This document shows positions 16,480-26,152 of a stretch of DNA of 64,000 bases, piece after piece. Position 1 is the first letter of the stretch. Every line of letters starts with the position of its first letter. Made by a program: the position numbers and the translations under genes. Where the stretch lies: positions 1 through 64,000 of the forward strand of contig CAUSCF010000004.1 of assembly GCA_963530295.1 (NCBI GenBank). The letters run 5' to 3'. The notes under the pieces are model-generated. The model saw only the letters and a program-made list of their open reading frames with translations, was not told the origin of the DNA and searched no databases. The stretch comes from JABCPE02 sp963530295. GTDB taxonomy: Bacteria; Bacteroidota; Bacteroidia; Flavobacteriales; Weeksellaceae.

Positions 16480-17397
16480 TTATAACATTTTTAGGTTATT
16501 CACTTCCATTTCGGTGAGAATTCGCCAGTGTCCTCGCTTGATGTTTTTCTTAGTAAGCCCTGCAAAAATCACTCTGTCCAAAGCCTCCACTTCATAGCCC
16601 ATCTTCTTAAAAATTCTTCTTACCACTCTGTTCCAACCGATGTGAATCTCTATTCCCACTTCATTTTTAGGTTTTCCTTCGATGTATGAGATGCTGTCCA
16701 CCTCTGCTACGCCCTCTTCTAGACGAACTCCATCTGCTATCGTGCGCAGATCCTCCACGCTTAGTTTTCTATCCAAAGTAACATGATAGATTTTTTTCAC
16801 TCCGAAAGACGGGTGAGTCAGTTTTTTAGTCAAATGCCCGTCATTCGTCAAAAGAATAAGCCCTGTGGTCTGTCTATCCAGCCTACCCACTGGGAACAAA
16901 CGATACGGCGAGGCATTCGCTACCAAATCCATCACGGTCTTTCTCGCTTTCTCATCTTTTGTCGTAGAGATATATCCTTTCGGCTTGTTAAGAAGCACAT
17001 ACACAGGCTTTTCTGGAGTTATACTCTGTCCATCGAAAACCACTCTGTCCGTTTTCTGAACTTGGTATCCCATTTCTGTAACCACCTTTCCATTGACCTC
17101 CACCAGTCCTTGTGTAATCAGTTCATCAGCCTCTCTCCTGCTGCATATTCCAGAATTAGCGATGTATTTATTAAGCCTAATTGTATCTTTTTCAACCTGT
17201 TTGCTGATTTTGTCCAATTTTCTTTTCAGAATAAAGGATTTAGCCTTATCTTCCTGCTCATCAGGTTTTTTATAAAACTTTTTAGGAGCAGACGGTCTGT
17301 CCCTTTTCTCAAATTTATTTCTATTTTGACTTCCTCTACCCTCTTCTCTATTTCTGTTATCCCTTCTTCCCGAAAAACTTTTTCTATCTCTACTCAT
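16480..17397 (-). CDS. RluB/RsuA-type rRNA pseudouridine synthase
   Basis: A 305-residue enzyme that isomerises a specific uridine in rRNA (RluB-type acting on the 23S peptidyl-transferase region is likely; RsuA/RluE/RluF are alternatives). Residues 1-60 are an Arg/Lys/Ser-rich disordered tail (MSRDRKSFSGRRDNRNREEG and onward). The S4 RNA-binding domain follows (LNKYIANSGICSRREADEL), then the catalytic motif GRLDRQTTGLILLTNDG with its aspartate. The start at 17397 is chosen because the 21 codons before it show no homology-like pattern. The basic tail probably adds nonspecific RNA affinity, which is inference. Confidence 0.9.
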   Translation of the reverse strand: MSRDRKSFSGRRDNRNREEGRGSQNRNKFEKRDRPSAPKKFYKKPDEQEDKAKSFILKRKLDKISKQVEKDTIRLNKYIANSGICSRREADELITQGLVEVNGKVVTEMGYQVQKTDRVVFDGQSITPEKPVYVLLNKPKGYISTTKDEKARKTVMDLVANASPYRLFPVGRLDRQTTGLILLTNDGHLTKKLTHPSFGVKKIYHVTLDRKLSVEDLRTIADGVRLEEGVAEVDSISYIEGKPKNEVGIEIHIGWNRVVRRIFKKMGYEVEALDRVIFAGLTKKNIKRGHWRILTEMEVNNLKML

Positions 17398-17543
17398 CTT
17401 GTTCTTAAATAATTTGTGCAAAGGTAATAAATTATAGCTTTCTTTTTGTCTGAAAATCAAAAATCAACACACCTTATATGAAAGATAAAATTTATCTCTA
17501 ATTTTTTATGGAGATTTTTCATCTAAAATCTGTGTAAATATCG

Positions 17544-17551
17544 TAGTTTTG
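17544..17551 (+). promoter_or_regulatory. TAnnTTTG promoter element of the FkbM gene
   Basis: Reads TAGTTTTG and ends 21 bases before the ATG at 17573. It overlaps a possible TTG start at 17549 and so excludes it. Confidence 0.5.
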
Positions 17552-17572
17552 TGGTTTGGAAAAATTTACAGC

Positions 17573-18385
17573 ATGATTAATCCCTACTATGCTCTTGCAC
17601 AGAATTTTTGGTTTGTTTCTCCTACTATTTATAAAAGTCGTTTTTATAAAAAACTTATCCGTCTCAATAGGGAAAATATTTTTGAGAGAAATGCAGAACC
17701 AGAGCTGCTTTGGCTGAAAGATTTCCTGCCGCAGAAAGCTGTTTTCATAGACATCGGGGCGGGCTGGGGAGATTATGTCTACTGGCTGGATTACATCCTT
17801 TTCCCTGAAAACATTCATGTTTTTGAGCCTAATAAAACCCTTTGTAAAAGACTCAAAAATCTTTTTCCTAAAATCAATTTTTATCAAAAAGCCTTATCCA
17901 ATGAAAATAAGAAGGCTGAACTGACAATTCCTATCCTCAACAAAGAAAAAATCAACGAGGAAAGCACCCTGCTGGACAACATTACAGAAGATGAGGACAC
18001 AAAAATAGCCACGCAAAAAGCAGAATGCATCACTCTTGACAGCTGGTGCCAAAAAAGAGAATCGGAAAGAAAGGAACTAGAAAGGCTGGATTTCATAAAG
18101 ATAGACACCATAGGGCAAGAACTCTCCGTGCTGGAAGGCGCGAAAGAAACCATAGAAAAATTCAAACCTGTTCTGATGGTAAAAATCGAGCAAAAATACC
18201 ATTCCGAGCCTATCTGGGAAGTGATTTCTAATATAGAGAAATACGGATATTCGGTGCATTATCTGCATCGTGAGAGTTTTTCATTAGAACCTTTGACCGA
18301 GGATATTCTAAATTCTCAAAATGCTATCTTTGCCGAAGATTCTAGTAAATTTATCAAAAATATAATTTTCATAAACAACAGATAA
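17573..18385 (+). CDS. FkbM-family methyltransferase
   Basis: A 270-residue SAM-dependent methyltransferase of the FkbM type. The SAM motif is FIDIGAGWGDYVYWL, followed by HVFEPNKTLCKRL (acidic loop), SNENKKAEL and DFIKIDTIGQELSVLEGA, the classic FkbM core. These enzymes O-methylate sugars or lipids. The stop overlaps the ATG of the next gene (TAATG), so the two are coupled; the neighbour is a polysaccharide flippase, which suggests methylation of a surface glycan. No glycosyltransferase is adjacent. Confidence 0.85.
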   Translation: MINPYYALAQNFWFVSPTIYKSRFYKKLIRLNRENIFERNAEPELLWLKDFLPQKAVFIDIGAGWGDYVYWLDYILFPENIHVFEPNKTLCKRLKNLFPKINFYQKALSNENKKAELTIPILNKEKINEESTLLDNITEDEDTKIATQKAECITLDSWCQKRESERKELERLDFIKIDTIGQELSVLEGAKETIEKFKPVLMVKIEQKYHSEPIWEVISNIEKYGYSVHYLHRESFSLEPLTEDILNSQNAIFAEDSSKFIKNIIFINNR

Positions 18386-19863
18386 TGAGCGTAATACTCC
18401 GACAAGGGCTAAAATATTCCATTGTAGGATATCTGGGATTTTTGCTGGGAACACTGGCAAATTTCTTTATTTTCCCAAATGATTTGGAATTTTATGGCAA
18501 GTTGAGATTTATTTTCCCAACGGCGGAGATGTTCGTTCCGATAGTGGTTTTTGGGATTTCTTTTTCTAATGTCAAGTTTTTTGCACAGACACAAAAAGAC
18601 GGAAAACACCAGAACATGCTCTCGCTGTCCCTTGTAGGGATTTTTATCAACTTTTTTATTTTCGGAATTCTTTACTTTCTGATTTTCAATATTTTCCCTT
18701 CTTTAAAACAAAGTGAAAACTGGCAGGCAAAACATCTGATTTTTCCTTTGATTTTGTTTCTGTCCATTTCTACTGTTTTGAATAAATATATTTCCAACTA
18801 TAAACGCATCGCCATTCCGAACATTTTTGAAAATCTGTTTCCTAAACTTGCCAACATTGGTGCTTTTTGCTTGTTTTTCTTCGCAAAAGTCCCTGAAAAT
18901 CTGGCGCTTATTTTCTTTATTTCTGTTTTCTTTATGGCAATGCTGGGTTATTTCCTGTATAACAACAGGTTAGAGAAATTTCATTTTGATTTTAGCACAG
19001 ACTACTTCCGACAAAACGGGCTTTGGGTTCAGATTTTATCTTACAGTTTTTTCGGATTTTTAGGAAATATCGGCAGTTTTTTAGCTTTGAAAATTGCCAA
19101 TGTGATGATTGGGGAATACATCGGCTTTGAACAAAATGGGCTTTACAGCAATATTTACTCCATCGTTACCCTCATAAACATCCCTCAGATGGGGCTTTAC
19201 AACATCTCTGCACCGATGATTAACAAGCATCTTACGGAAAACACTCTACAGGACCTTGACCGCTTTCACAAAAAAACTTCCCTGAGTTTATTCTTTTTAG
19301 GATTGGTCTTTTTTTCGTGCATCGTGGTGGGATTTCCTTTCCTCACGGACTTTATGAAAAATGGAGAACTTCTTCGGACAGCGGAACCTATTTTATGGAT
19401 TATCGGCATTACGATGCTGTTTGATTTAGCTACGGGATTTAACAGCCACATTATTTCCATGTCCAAATTTTATAAGTACAACACCCTGTTTATGCTTATT
19501 TTAGCCGTGGTAACCATCGCTCTAAATGCTTTTTTCCTAAAATATACTGATTTAGGGATTTTGGGAATTGCCATTTCCTACGCTGTTTCTTTGACCTCGT
19601 TTAATTTAATAAAAATCGTGTTCAACTACCGCCATTTCAGGGTTTTCCCATTATCCATCAAAATGATGTGGGCAGTTATCATCTGCGGTTCTGCGATTGT
19701 TTTGGCTTCGGTTTTTCCTAATTTTCAGTCCAGTTTCGTGAATTTGATTTACAAACCTGCTTTAGTTTTGGTGGTGATATTCATTGGAAATCTTATTTTC
19801 AAAATATATCCTTTGAACCGAATTCTACAAAAGTATTTTCTGAAAAAATCTGAAAACAATTAA
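18385..19863 (+). CDS. polysaccharide/lipid-linked oligosaccharide flippase (MOP superfamily)
   Basis: A 492-residue integral membrane protein with about 12-14 helices, arranged as in Wzx-type flippases (polysaccharide biosynthesis family). The N-terminal helix pair (YSIVGYLGFLLGTLANFFIF) and the central helix KIANVMIGEYIGFEQNGLYS are typical. Its probable role is to move a lipid-linked sugar unit across the inner membrane for O-antigen, capsule or glycoprotein assembly. It overlaps the FkbM gene by one base. It is convergent with the thioredoxin gene, with a hairpin between them. Confidence 0.85.
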   Translation: MSVILRQGLKYSIVGYLGFLLGTLANFFIFPNDLEFYGKLRFIFPTAEMFVPIVVFGISFSNVKFFAQTQKDGKHQNMLSLSLVGIFINFFIFGILYFLIFNIFPSLKQSENWQAKHLIFPLILFLSISTVLNKYISNYKRIAIPNIFENLFPKLANIGAFCLFFFAKVPENLALIFFISVFFMAMLGYFLYNNRLEKFHFDFSTDYFRQNGLWVQILSYSFFGFLGNIGSFLALKIANVMIGEYIGFEQNGLYSNIYSIVTLINIPQMGLYNISAPMINKHLTENTLQDLDRFHKKTSLSLFFLGLVFFSCIVVGFPFLTDFMKNGELLRTAEPILWIIGITMLFDLATGFNSHIISMSKFYKYNTLFMLILAVVTIALNAFFLKYTDLGILGIAISYAVSLTSFNLIKIVFNYRHFRVFPLSIKMMWAVIICGSAIVLASVFPNFQSSFVNLIYKPALVLVVIFIGNLIFKIYPLNRILQKYFLKKSENN

Positions 19864-19865
19864 AA

Positions 19866-19896
19866 AAACAAGAGTAAGACAAAACCGCCTTACTCT
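19866..19896 (-). terminator. terminator of the TonB receptor-thioredoxin operon
   Basis: The stem AGAGTAAG/CTTACTCT is followed on the minus strand by TGTTTTTTTAATT. It lies just past the thioredoxin stop codon and also faces the convergent flippase gene. Confidence 0.6.
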
Positions 19897-19901
19897 CGCA
19901 C

Positions 19902-20345
19902 TTAGTGATTATGATTAGAAAAAATTGAATTTAGTTCTTTTTCTTTCAGCAGTCCTTCATGGGTCAGCATTTTTCCGTTTTCATCAGCAAAAACCCAGAA
20001 TGGATAGGCAGGAACTCTGCCACCAGCCAGCTCGTAGGCTATTTTATGTAGTCCCGAAGTCCCATTGGACACGAAAGTATATTTCTTCCCAAAAAACTCT
20101 ATGTCTTTTTGGTATTTTTCAGGGTTTATGCTTATAAAATAAACGCTGTCCCATGTGCTCTGAGGAAGTTTCGATAAATTTTTCTTTTGCACTCTGCACA
20201 CTCCGCACCATTCGGTGGTAAATAAAACAACCACAGGCTTAGGATTTTCTTTTCTTAATTTTTCCACTTCCTCAAAACTACTCAGCACTTGAGCGTGAGA
20301 AAAACAGGACAACATAACCGCCAAAAAAGCGAATTTTAGTTTCAT
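19902..20345 (-). CDS. periplasmic thioredoxin-like protein
   Basis: A 147-residue protein with a signal peptide (MKLKFAFLAVMLSCFSHAQ) and one thioredoxin domain. The active site is CGVC (Cys47, Cys50), and the cis-proline loop is GGRVPAYPFWVF. It should reduce or isomerise disulfides in the periplasm. It starts 5 bases after the TonB-dependent receptor stop and is surely cotranscribed with it. That receptor carries its own CxxC pair in the plug domain, a possible substrate (inference). Confidence 0.88.
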   Translation of the reverse strand: MKLKFAFLAVMLSCFSHAQVLSSFEEVEKLRKENPKPVVVLFTTEWCGVCRVQKKNLSKLPQSTWDSVYFISINPEKYQKDIEFFGKKYTFVSNGTSGLHKIAYELAGGRVPAYPFWVFADENGKMLTHEGLLKEKELNSIFSNHNH

Positions 20346-20350
20346 ATATT

Positions 20351-22378
20351 TTATTTTATCGTATATCTTATTCCTAGGAAACCTCTTATTTTCTGCATCG
20401 GAGCGTATCCATAGGATGGGTCAAACTCATATCCGTTCGGATTATTAGTTCCTGTATCTTTGTCAAACGGGTCAAAAGGTCTTAGAATAGGGTCTTTCGG
20501 AGTGAAATTAAACAAATTTTTCACGCCGCCATAAATTTCCAATCCATTGTCAAACTTAGTTCTCAGCTGGATATTAGCCAAACTATACCATGGCGAATAT
20601 TCTGGTCGGAAATCCTTCGGAACGGTGATAAGGCGCATCGGCCCATAAACTTCGCCCGTGAAATCCACTCCGAATTTTCTACTAAACTCATAGCTAAGAG
20701 CATAAGTTCCAGACCATTTAGGTGCGAGCTGCTCGTATTTTTTGTGCGTTTCGCCCCCTTCTTCATACTTTTCAAAAACATCCATATAGGTTGCCCCTAT
20801 ATTTAAGCTCAGCGGAATACCAAATTTTATATTCGCTCCCAATGAAATCCCTTGGCTTATCGCATGCCCTTTCAGGTTATCATAAATGATTTTATCGCTA
20901 TCTGTCTCTGTATCAGCCACGATTTTATTCGTAAAATAGGAATAAAAAGCCGTAGCATCTATATCAATATAGCCGTTTCCTGCGGTTATTTTTTGAGTAA
21001 AATTAATATTCCCGTTGATGGATTTTTCTGGTTTAATATCTCTGATGACCGTTTCTCTGGCATTGGTAAGCGATTTATGGTCTTCGGTAAAGACATTCAC
21101 CACACGGAAACCAGTCCCAAAACTCGCTCTAATGCTGGTCGCAGGGCTTGGGCTCAGCTTATAAGCCAGCCTCGGAGAATGAATAAATCCATGATTTTTA
21201 CTGTGGTCTAATCTGTACCCCAGCAAAAGTGAGTGTTTGTCATTAAAAGTCCATTGGTCTTGTACGAAAAGCCCTGGAAGCCAGTCGCTGGTCGGGTTAT
21301 TCGTTCCGTCTGTGTTTTGCGTTCCTATCGTACTGTCATCGTAGTAGTTATGGCGCAAAGTAGCTCCTGCTATCAAGTCATGCTTTCCGAAATTTTTATT
21401 CCAATAAAACTGCCCAAAACTCGTGCGCTGTGTCGCATCAAAGGCTTCTGTTCCGTATCTAGAGTCCTGATTATGATAATTAAACGAAAGCTGTAAAAAC
21501 AACTGCTCCACCGTAGGAAGCTGATAAAGCCCTATCGCCTCAAAGCGGTTGGTATAGATACTTTCGCCATAGACTTCATCGCCGCCTCTATGCTGTTTCT
21601 GCCACTGGAGCTGCCCTCCCAATCGGTCTTCATAAAGGTATCTTGCCATAAAGGAAGCCATTCTATTGTCTTTTCGCTTAAAATTCCACTTATTAAATAC
21701 AGAAACTCGGTCTTGAAGCGTGGTATCCATGAAGCCGTCCTTATTTTTATCAATTCTATTAGTAAAATTAAAATAATTAACACTTAGAATAGATGCCGCT
21801 TTCTTCCCAATATTGAATTTCGTAGCCAAATCCATATTCTGCTCACCCCAAGAAGTCGTGCTAAAATCCGAAGCAAACTTCGGTGCGGTCAAAGCATTTT
21901 TAGTGATGATATTGATAGTTCCTCCCATCGCTTCTGTCCCATATACAGAGGATGCAGGACCTTTCACGATTTCTATTCGCTCTATCATAGAATTCGGGAT
22001 TCCACTCAGACCGTAGACCGTGGAAAGGGAACTCACTATCGGCATTCCATCGATGAGAATCAGCGAGTAAGGCCCTTCCAGCCCATTGATATGGATGTCT
22101 CCCGTATTACAGACTGAACAGTTAATCTGCGAACGAATCCCATTAACCATAGAAATAGATTCTAAAAGATTAGAAGTCGGATTTTTTTCAAAAAATTTCT
22201 TGGTATAAATCTCCACTGGAACGGGACTTTTAGACTTGCTTATCGGTTTGAGCGTTCCTGTGATAATCACTTCATCTACATTTTTATCCTTGTGAAGGGA
22301 GTCTTGTTTTACATCTTGTGCATTCATCAAACCCATGAAAAACAGGGCTGACAATGGAAAAAGTTTATAATTTTTCAT
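20351..22378 (-). CDS. TonB-dependent outer-membrane receptor
   Basis: A 675-residue outer-membrane receptor. A signal peptide (1-20) and a short linker lead to the plug domain (about 35-160: VDEVIITGTLKP, then ILIDGMPIV, RIEIVKGPASSVYGTEAMGGTI split over 100-152) and a C-terminal beta-barrel ending in RGFLGIRYTIK with a terminal aromatic-rich strand. The plug has two cysteines, Cys87 and Cys90 (INCSVCNTGD). It lacks the carboxypeptidase-like N-terminal domain and the SusD partner of glycan systems, so a metal, cofactor or siderophore substrate is more likely. The substrate is unknown. It is first in an operon with a periplasmic thioredoxin. Confidence 0.92.
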   Translation of the reverse strand: MKNYKLFPLSALFFMGLMNAQDVKQDSLHKDKNVDEVIITGTLKPISKSKSPVPVEIYTKKFFEKNPTSNLLESISMVNGIRSQINCSVCNTGDIHINGLEGPYSLILIDGMPIVSSLSTVYGLSGIPNSMIERIEIVKGPASSVYGTEAMGGTINIITKNALTAPKFASDFSTTSWGEQNMDLATKFNIGKKAASILSVNYFNFTNRIDKNKDGFMDTTLQDRVSVFNKWNFKRKDNRMASFMARYLYEDRLGGQLQWQKQHRGGDEVYGESIYTNRFEAIGLYQLPTVEQLFLQLSFNYHNQDSRYGTEAFDATQRTSFGQFYWNKNFGKHDLIAGATLRHNYYDDSTIGTQNTDGTNNPTSDWLPGLFVQDQWTFNDKHSLLLGYRLDHSKNHGFIHSPRLAYKLSPSPATSIRASFGTGFRVVNVFTEDHKSLTNARETVIRDIKPEKSINGNINFTQKITAGNGYIDIDATAFYSYFTNKIVADTETDSDKIIYDNLKGHAISQGISLGANIKFGIPLSLNIGATYMDVFEKYEEGGETHKKYEQLAPKWSGTYALSYEFSRKFGVDFTGEVYGPMRLITVPKDFRPEYSPWYSLANIQLRTKFDNGLEIYGGVKNLFNFTPKDPILRPFDPFDKDTGTNNPNGYEFDPSYGYAPMQKIRGFLGIRYTIK

Positions 22379-22413
22379 AATATAATTAGATTTAATTAGA
22401 AATAAATGTTAGG

Positions 22414-22421
22414 CAAAACTA
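22414..22421 (-). promoter_or_regulatory. TAnnTTTG promoter element of the TonB receptor operon
   Basis: On the minus strand reads TAGTTTTG, with a TTTG about 15-16 bases further upstream that could serve as the minus-33 box. It ends 35 bases before the receptor ATG. The remaining intergenic bases up to 22575 are AT-rich and show only a weak TAATTTCG element near 22549 for the divergent DUF2723 gene. Confidence 0.45.
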
Positions 22422-22575
22422 ATATTTTTAAATACACAAACCAAATTTTTATTTAAAATAATTCTAAAAAAGCGTTTTTCTTCATCAAGAAATATTTAAA
22501 AAAACATAATTTTAGGCTAAAAATTGGATTTCTTTTATCAAAAAATCTTAATTTCGCGACAAATTATTTTTATTA

Positions 22576-25500
22576 ATGAAAAACTGGACATTTAAAAAAT
22601 GGAATAACATATTAGGCTGGGCAGTTTTTGGGATTGCTTTGGTTACCTATCTATCTACTATAGAGCATAAATTCAGCTTTTGGGACACAGGCGAATATAT
22701 CTCATCTGCTGTAAAACTGGAAGTTACCCACGCACCAGGAGCGGCACTGTTCCAGCTGGTAGGCGCTGTGGCAGCTATTTTGAGTTTTGGGAACGAAACT
22801 TATTATTCACTGATTATCAACGCCATGTCAGCGCTATTCAGTGCATTTACTATTTTATTTCTTTTTTGGACCATTACACATTTAGTCCGAAGAATTCTAA
22901 ATAAAGAAATGGATGAACTCAGCTCAGCGGAAATGATTTCTGTACTGTTTTCGGGTGTTATAGGCTCGCTGGCATTTACTTTTTCGGATACTTTCTGGTA
23001 TTCTGCCGTGGAGGGCGAGGTGTATTCTATGGCGTCTATGTTCATCGCGCTTGTAGTCTGGCTGATTACAAAATGGGAAAACGAATACCATGACAGCGAC
23101 AGCCAGAGATGGATTATCCTGATTTTCTTTATCACAGGGCTTTCTGTGGGTGTTCATATGATGGTAATGCTGGCAGTTCCTGCGGTGTGTTTCATCTACT
23201 ATGCTAGAAATTACAAATTCACTTGGAAAAATTTCATTATTGCTAATTTCATCACGCTTGGAGTTTTAGCATTTGTTTTTAAAGGGATTTTCCCTATTGT
23301 CATGAGACTTTTCGGAAAGAGTGAAATTTTCTTTGTGAATAGTATCGGTCTGCCGTTCCATTCAGGGACTATTATTGCGTTTGTTATTTTGATTGCTTTT
23401 TGTTATTACATTATCCGATATACTAGAAAAACCAAAAACCACCTATACCAAACCATCGCATTATCAGTAGTTTATATGATTATTGGGTTTTCGTGCTGGA
23501 TGATGATTCCTATCAGAGCCAATGCCAATCCTCCTATGAATCTGAACAATCCTGATACTGCCATCGGTATGCTGGACTACTACAACCGTGAGCAGTATGG
23601 CGACTGGCCTACTATATATGGACAAAACTACACCGCTCATCTAGATGCACATGGAATAGAAAGAAACGAAGACGGTGGTTACAAAACAATAAAAACAGGC
23701 GATGTCTACGAGAAAAACGAAAAAACAGGAAAATATGACAAAGTAGACGAACGCACCAGTTATGTGTACAACAAAGACCATGTCAGCTTCTTGCCAAGAA
23801 TGTACAATTCTGACAGAACTGTAATGAACAACTATGTATCCATGTATGGCGCACCTGATTTTGAGTTTAATTATTCCAATGAAAATATAGTGGACAATCC
23901 TCATGCGAAAAAAGCTTTTGATGAATTAAAAGCTAAGTATGAAGATGGAAACATCACTGCAAAAGATTATCTTGATGTAAAAAGCTATGATTTAATCAAA
24001 ATCAAAAAGCCTACTCTGGCGCAAAACCTGCATTATTTCATTGATTTCCAAAATGGATATTATTTCGCTCGTTACCTGATGTGGAATTTCGTAGGGAGAC
24101 AAAACGACCTAGAAGGACACATGGAAAACACGAACGGCAACTGGATTAGTGGAATTTCTGCCATTGACAATATGATGCTAGGCGACCAAGACAACCTTCC
24201 ATCAAAATTCAAAAACAAAAGCACCGTATACTTTTTCTTCCTTCCTTTCCTTCTTGGAATCATTGGTTTTGCTTACCAATCACTGAAAGATTTTGGAAGA
24301 TTGTACGCCTTGCTTTCTATATTTATCCTGATGAGTGTAGGAATTATTTTCTATACGGGGGTAAAACCTTTTGAACCAAGAGAAAGAGACTACGCTATGG
24401 TCGGCTCATTCTATGTTTTTGCAATATGGATAGGTCTGGGCGTGGCAGGAATTTTTGATTTTCTTAAAAATAAAATAAAAAAGAATTCTTATAATATCGC
24501 TACAGGGAGCATTCTACTAGGAATTCCTCTAATGATGGGCTTCCAAAACTATACTCCACATGACAGAAGCGGTAGACACACAGCGTATGACTATGCCTAT
24601 TCTTCTCTAAAATCACTACCAGAACAAACAATCCTTTTCGTTTATGGGGATAATGACACCTACCCTACTTGGGCTATCCAAGAGACAGAAAGATTTAGAG
24701 ATGATGTGAAAGTAATCAACCACACGCTTTTGGCGACTCCTTGGAACATAGACCAAGTGAAAAGAAGAACTTACAATGCAATGCCTGTTCCTTCCTCTCT
24801 TTCTCATGCTGAATACCGAGATGGAATGAATGACCAAATCTATCTAATGAATAAAAACAGCTGGGCAAGTATCTTCGAAAACCTTGAAGAGCAAGGAATT
24901 CCAGCGACAGAATTGGCTTCTTTAAGAAAATATCTAACCCAAGAAAGTATGACATTAAAAGAAGCTATCCAATTCCTCCGTTCAAAATCAGAGGATAAGG
25001 ATATGATTCTAAAAATGTTATTCGGAGAAGAGCAATATCACAAGTTCAACTTCCTGCCTGTAAGCAAATTCGTGTTGCCTGTAAACAAAGAAAATGCAGT
25101 AAAATCGGGAATTATAAAAGCTCAAGATGCAGCACTTGCAGAAAACGAAATCATCATAAACTACGAAGGTTCTACCATGTACAAAAATGAACTTATGATG
25201 ATGGATATTTTAGCCAATTTTGATTGGAAAAGACCTATAAGTTTCTCTTCTGGAGGTATTTATGACTCTAAAAATATATTTTACCTAAATGATTATTTAC
25301 AATTTGATGGGTTTAACTATCGCCTTGTTCCTATCAAAACACCAGAAAGAGAAGATGGGGATTTAGGGCGTGTAGATGCTGATGAACTCTACAAAGTTGT
25401 TAAAAATTTCCGTTGGGGTAACTTCAAAGACCTAAAAGTCCACTATGATGAAACGGCAACTTCCAACATTATGAACTACAGAACATCAGCAGGAAGAGCT

Positions 25501-26061
25501 GCAGAAGCATTAGCTTTAAAAGGACAAAAAGCAAAAGCTTTGGAAGTTTTAGATTTAGCTTCTAGAGAAATTCCTGTGGAGAAATACAATGACCCTCGCT
25601 CGGTGAGTGCTATTATTTTCGGATATATAGCCGCTGGAGAAGAGCAAAAAGGTCTCAAACTGGCTGAGCAAATGAAAAAAGATATTTTTAGCGAATATGA
25701 CTATTATCTAAGCCTCAGCAAACGAGAGCAAAATCTCCTTAGAAGACAGATGGTTACCCAGCCTATGCTCTACTCTATGGTGGTTCAAGCGGTAGTAAAT
25801 GGCTACGAAATCGCTGGTAAAAAAGACAAAGGATATCAATATTTGGTTAATTCTATTTCGGTTATTGACAAAAGATTTGATAATTTCATCAAAAAATTAG
25901 AGATGATGGGAAAAGAAAAAGCTTTTGAAAAATCTGAGGAAGTGCAGAATATCACGCCATTTTATCAGTTCCTTTTCCCTATTATGAAACCTTTTGATTC
26001 TACTTATGAAAAGGAAAAAACTCAAAAAATAACCCAAAAAGTCATAAGTGTAACCGAATAA
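22576..26061 (+). CDS. DUF2723 membrane protein (protein O-mannosyltransferase-like)
   Basis: A very large (1161-residue) inner-membrane protein. The N-terminal ~280 residues carry about eight helices and the DUF2723 pattern TIEHKFSFWDTGEYI (Asp-Thr-Gly-Glu), which resembles the first-loop acidic motif of GT-C glycosyltransferases. More helices lie at about 550-690, followed by a soluble C-terminal region of about 460 residues that ends in helical repeats. In Bacteroidota this family is proposed to take part in protein O-glycosylation; the specific role here is inference. It has its own terminator and stands alone upstream of kdsA. Confidence 0.85.
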   Translation: MKNWTFKKWNNILGWAVFGIALVTYLSTIEHKFSFWDTGEYISSAVKLEVTHAPGAALFQLVGAVAAILSFGNETYYSLIINAMSALFSAFTILFLFWTITHLVRRILNKEMDELSSAEMISVLFSGVIGSLAFTFSDTFWYSAVEGEVYSMASMFIALVVWLITKWENEYHDSDSQRWIILIFFITGLSVGVHMMVMLAVPAVCFIYYARNYKFTWKNFIIANFITLGVLAFVFKGIFPIVMRLFGKSEIFFVNSIGLPFHSGTIIAFVILIAFCYYIIRYTRKTKNHLYQTIALSVVYMIIGFSCWMMIPIRANANPPMNLNNPDTAIGMLDYYNREQYGDWPTIYGQNYTAHLDAHGIERNEDGGYKTIKTGDVYEKNEKTGKYDKVDERTSYVYNKDHVSFLPRMYNSDRTVMNNYVSMYGAPDFEFNYSNENIVDNPHAKKAFDELKAKYEDGNITAKDYLDVKSYDLIKIKKPTLAQNLHYFIDFQNGYYFARYLMWNFVGRQNDLEGHMENTNGNWISGISAIDNMMLGDQDNLPSKFKNKSTVYFFFLPFLLGIIGFAYQSLKDFGRLYALLSIFILMSVGIIFYTGVKPFEPRERDYAMVGSFYVFAIWIGLGVAGIFDFLKNKIKKNSYNIATGSILLGIPLMMGFQNYTPHDRSGRHTAYDYAYSSLKSLPEQTILFVYGDNDTYPTWAIQETERFRDDVKVINHTLLATPWNIDQVKRRTYNAMPVPSSLSHAEYRDGMNDQIYLMNKNSWASIFENLEEQGIPATELASLRKYLTQESMTLKEAIQFLRSKSEDKDMILKMLFGEEQYHKFNFLPVSKFVLPVNKENAVKSGIIKAQDAALAENEIIINYEGSTMYKNELMMMDILANFDWKRPISFSSGGIYDSKNIFYLNDYLQFDGFNYRLVPIKTPEREDGDLGRVDADELYKVVKNFRWGNFKDLKVHYDETATSNIMNYRTSAGRAAEALALKGQKAKALEVLDLASREIPVEKYNDPRSVSAIIFGYIAAGEEQKGLKLAEQMKKDIFSEYDYYLSLSKREQNLLRRQMVTQPMLYSMVVQAVVNGYEIAGKKDKGYQYLVNSISVIDKRFDNFIKKLEMMGKEKAFEKSEEVQNITPFYQFLFPIMKPFDSTYEKEKTQKITQKVISVTE

Positions 26062-26068
26062 AACCTAC

Positions 26069-26095
26069 AAAAGCGAGTCTTATAGCTCGCTTTTT
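26069..26095 (+). terminator. terminator of the DUF2723 gene
   Basis: AAAAGCGAG pairs with CTCGCTTTT around an 8-base loop and runs into TTTTT. Confidence 0.75.
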
Positions 26096-26122
26096 CTATT
26101 GAATATTTATTAAAATTAAACC

Positions 26123-26130
26123 TATATTTG
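26123..26130 (+). promoter_or_regulatory. TAnnTTTG promoter element of kdsA
   Basis: Reads TATATTTG and ends 22 bases before the kdsA ATG. Confidence 0.5.
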
Positions 26131-26152
26131 TGAAAATTTAAATACATATTAT

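Noticed and set aside
16783..17412. Plus-strand open frame of 209 codons
   Set aside because: It is antisense to the pseudouridine synthase, which has S4 and catalytic motifs; the antisense frame has none.
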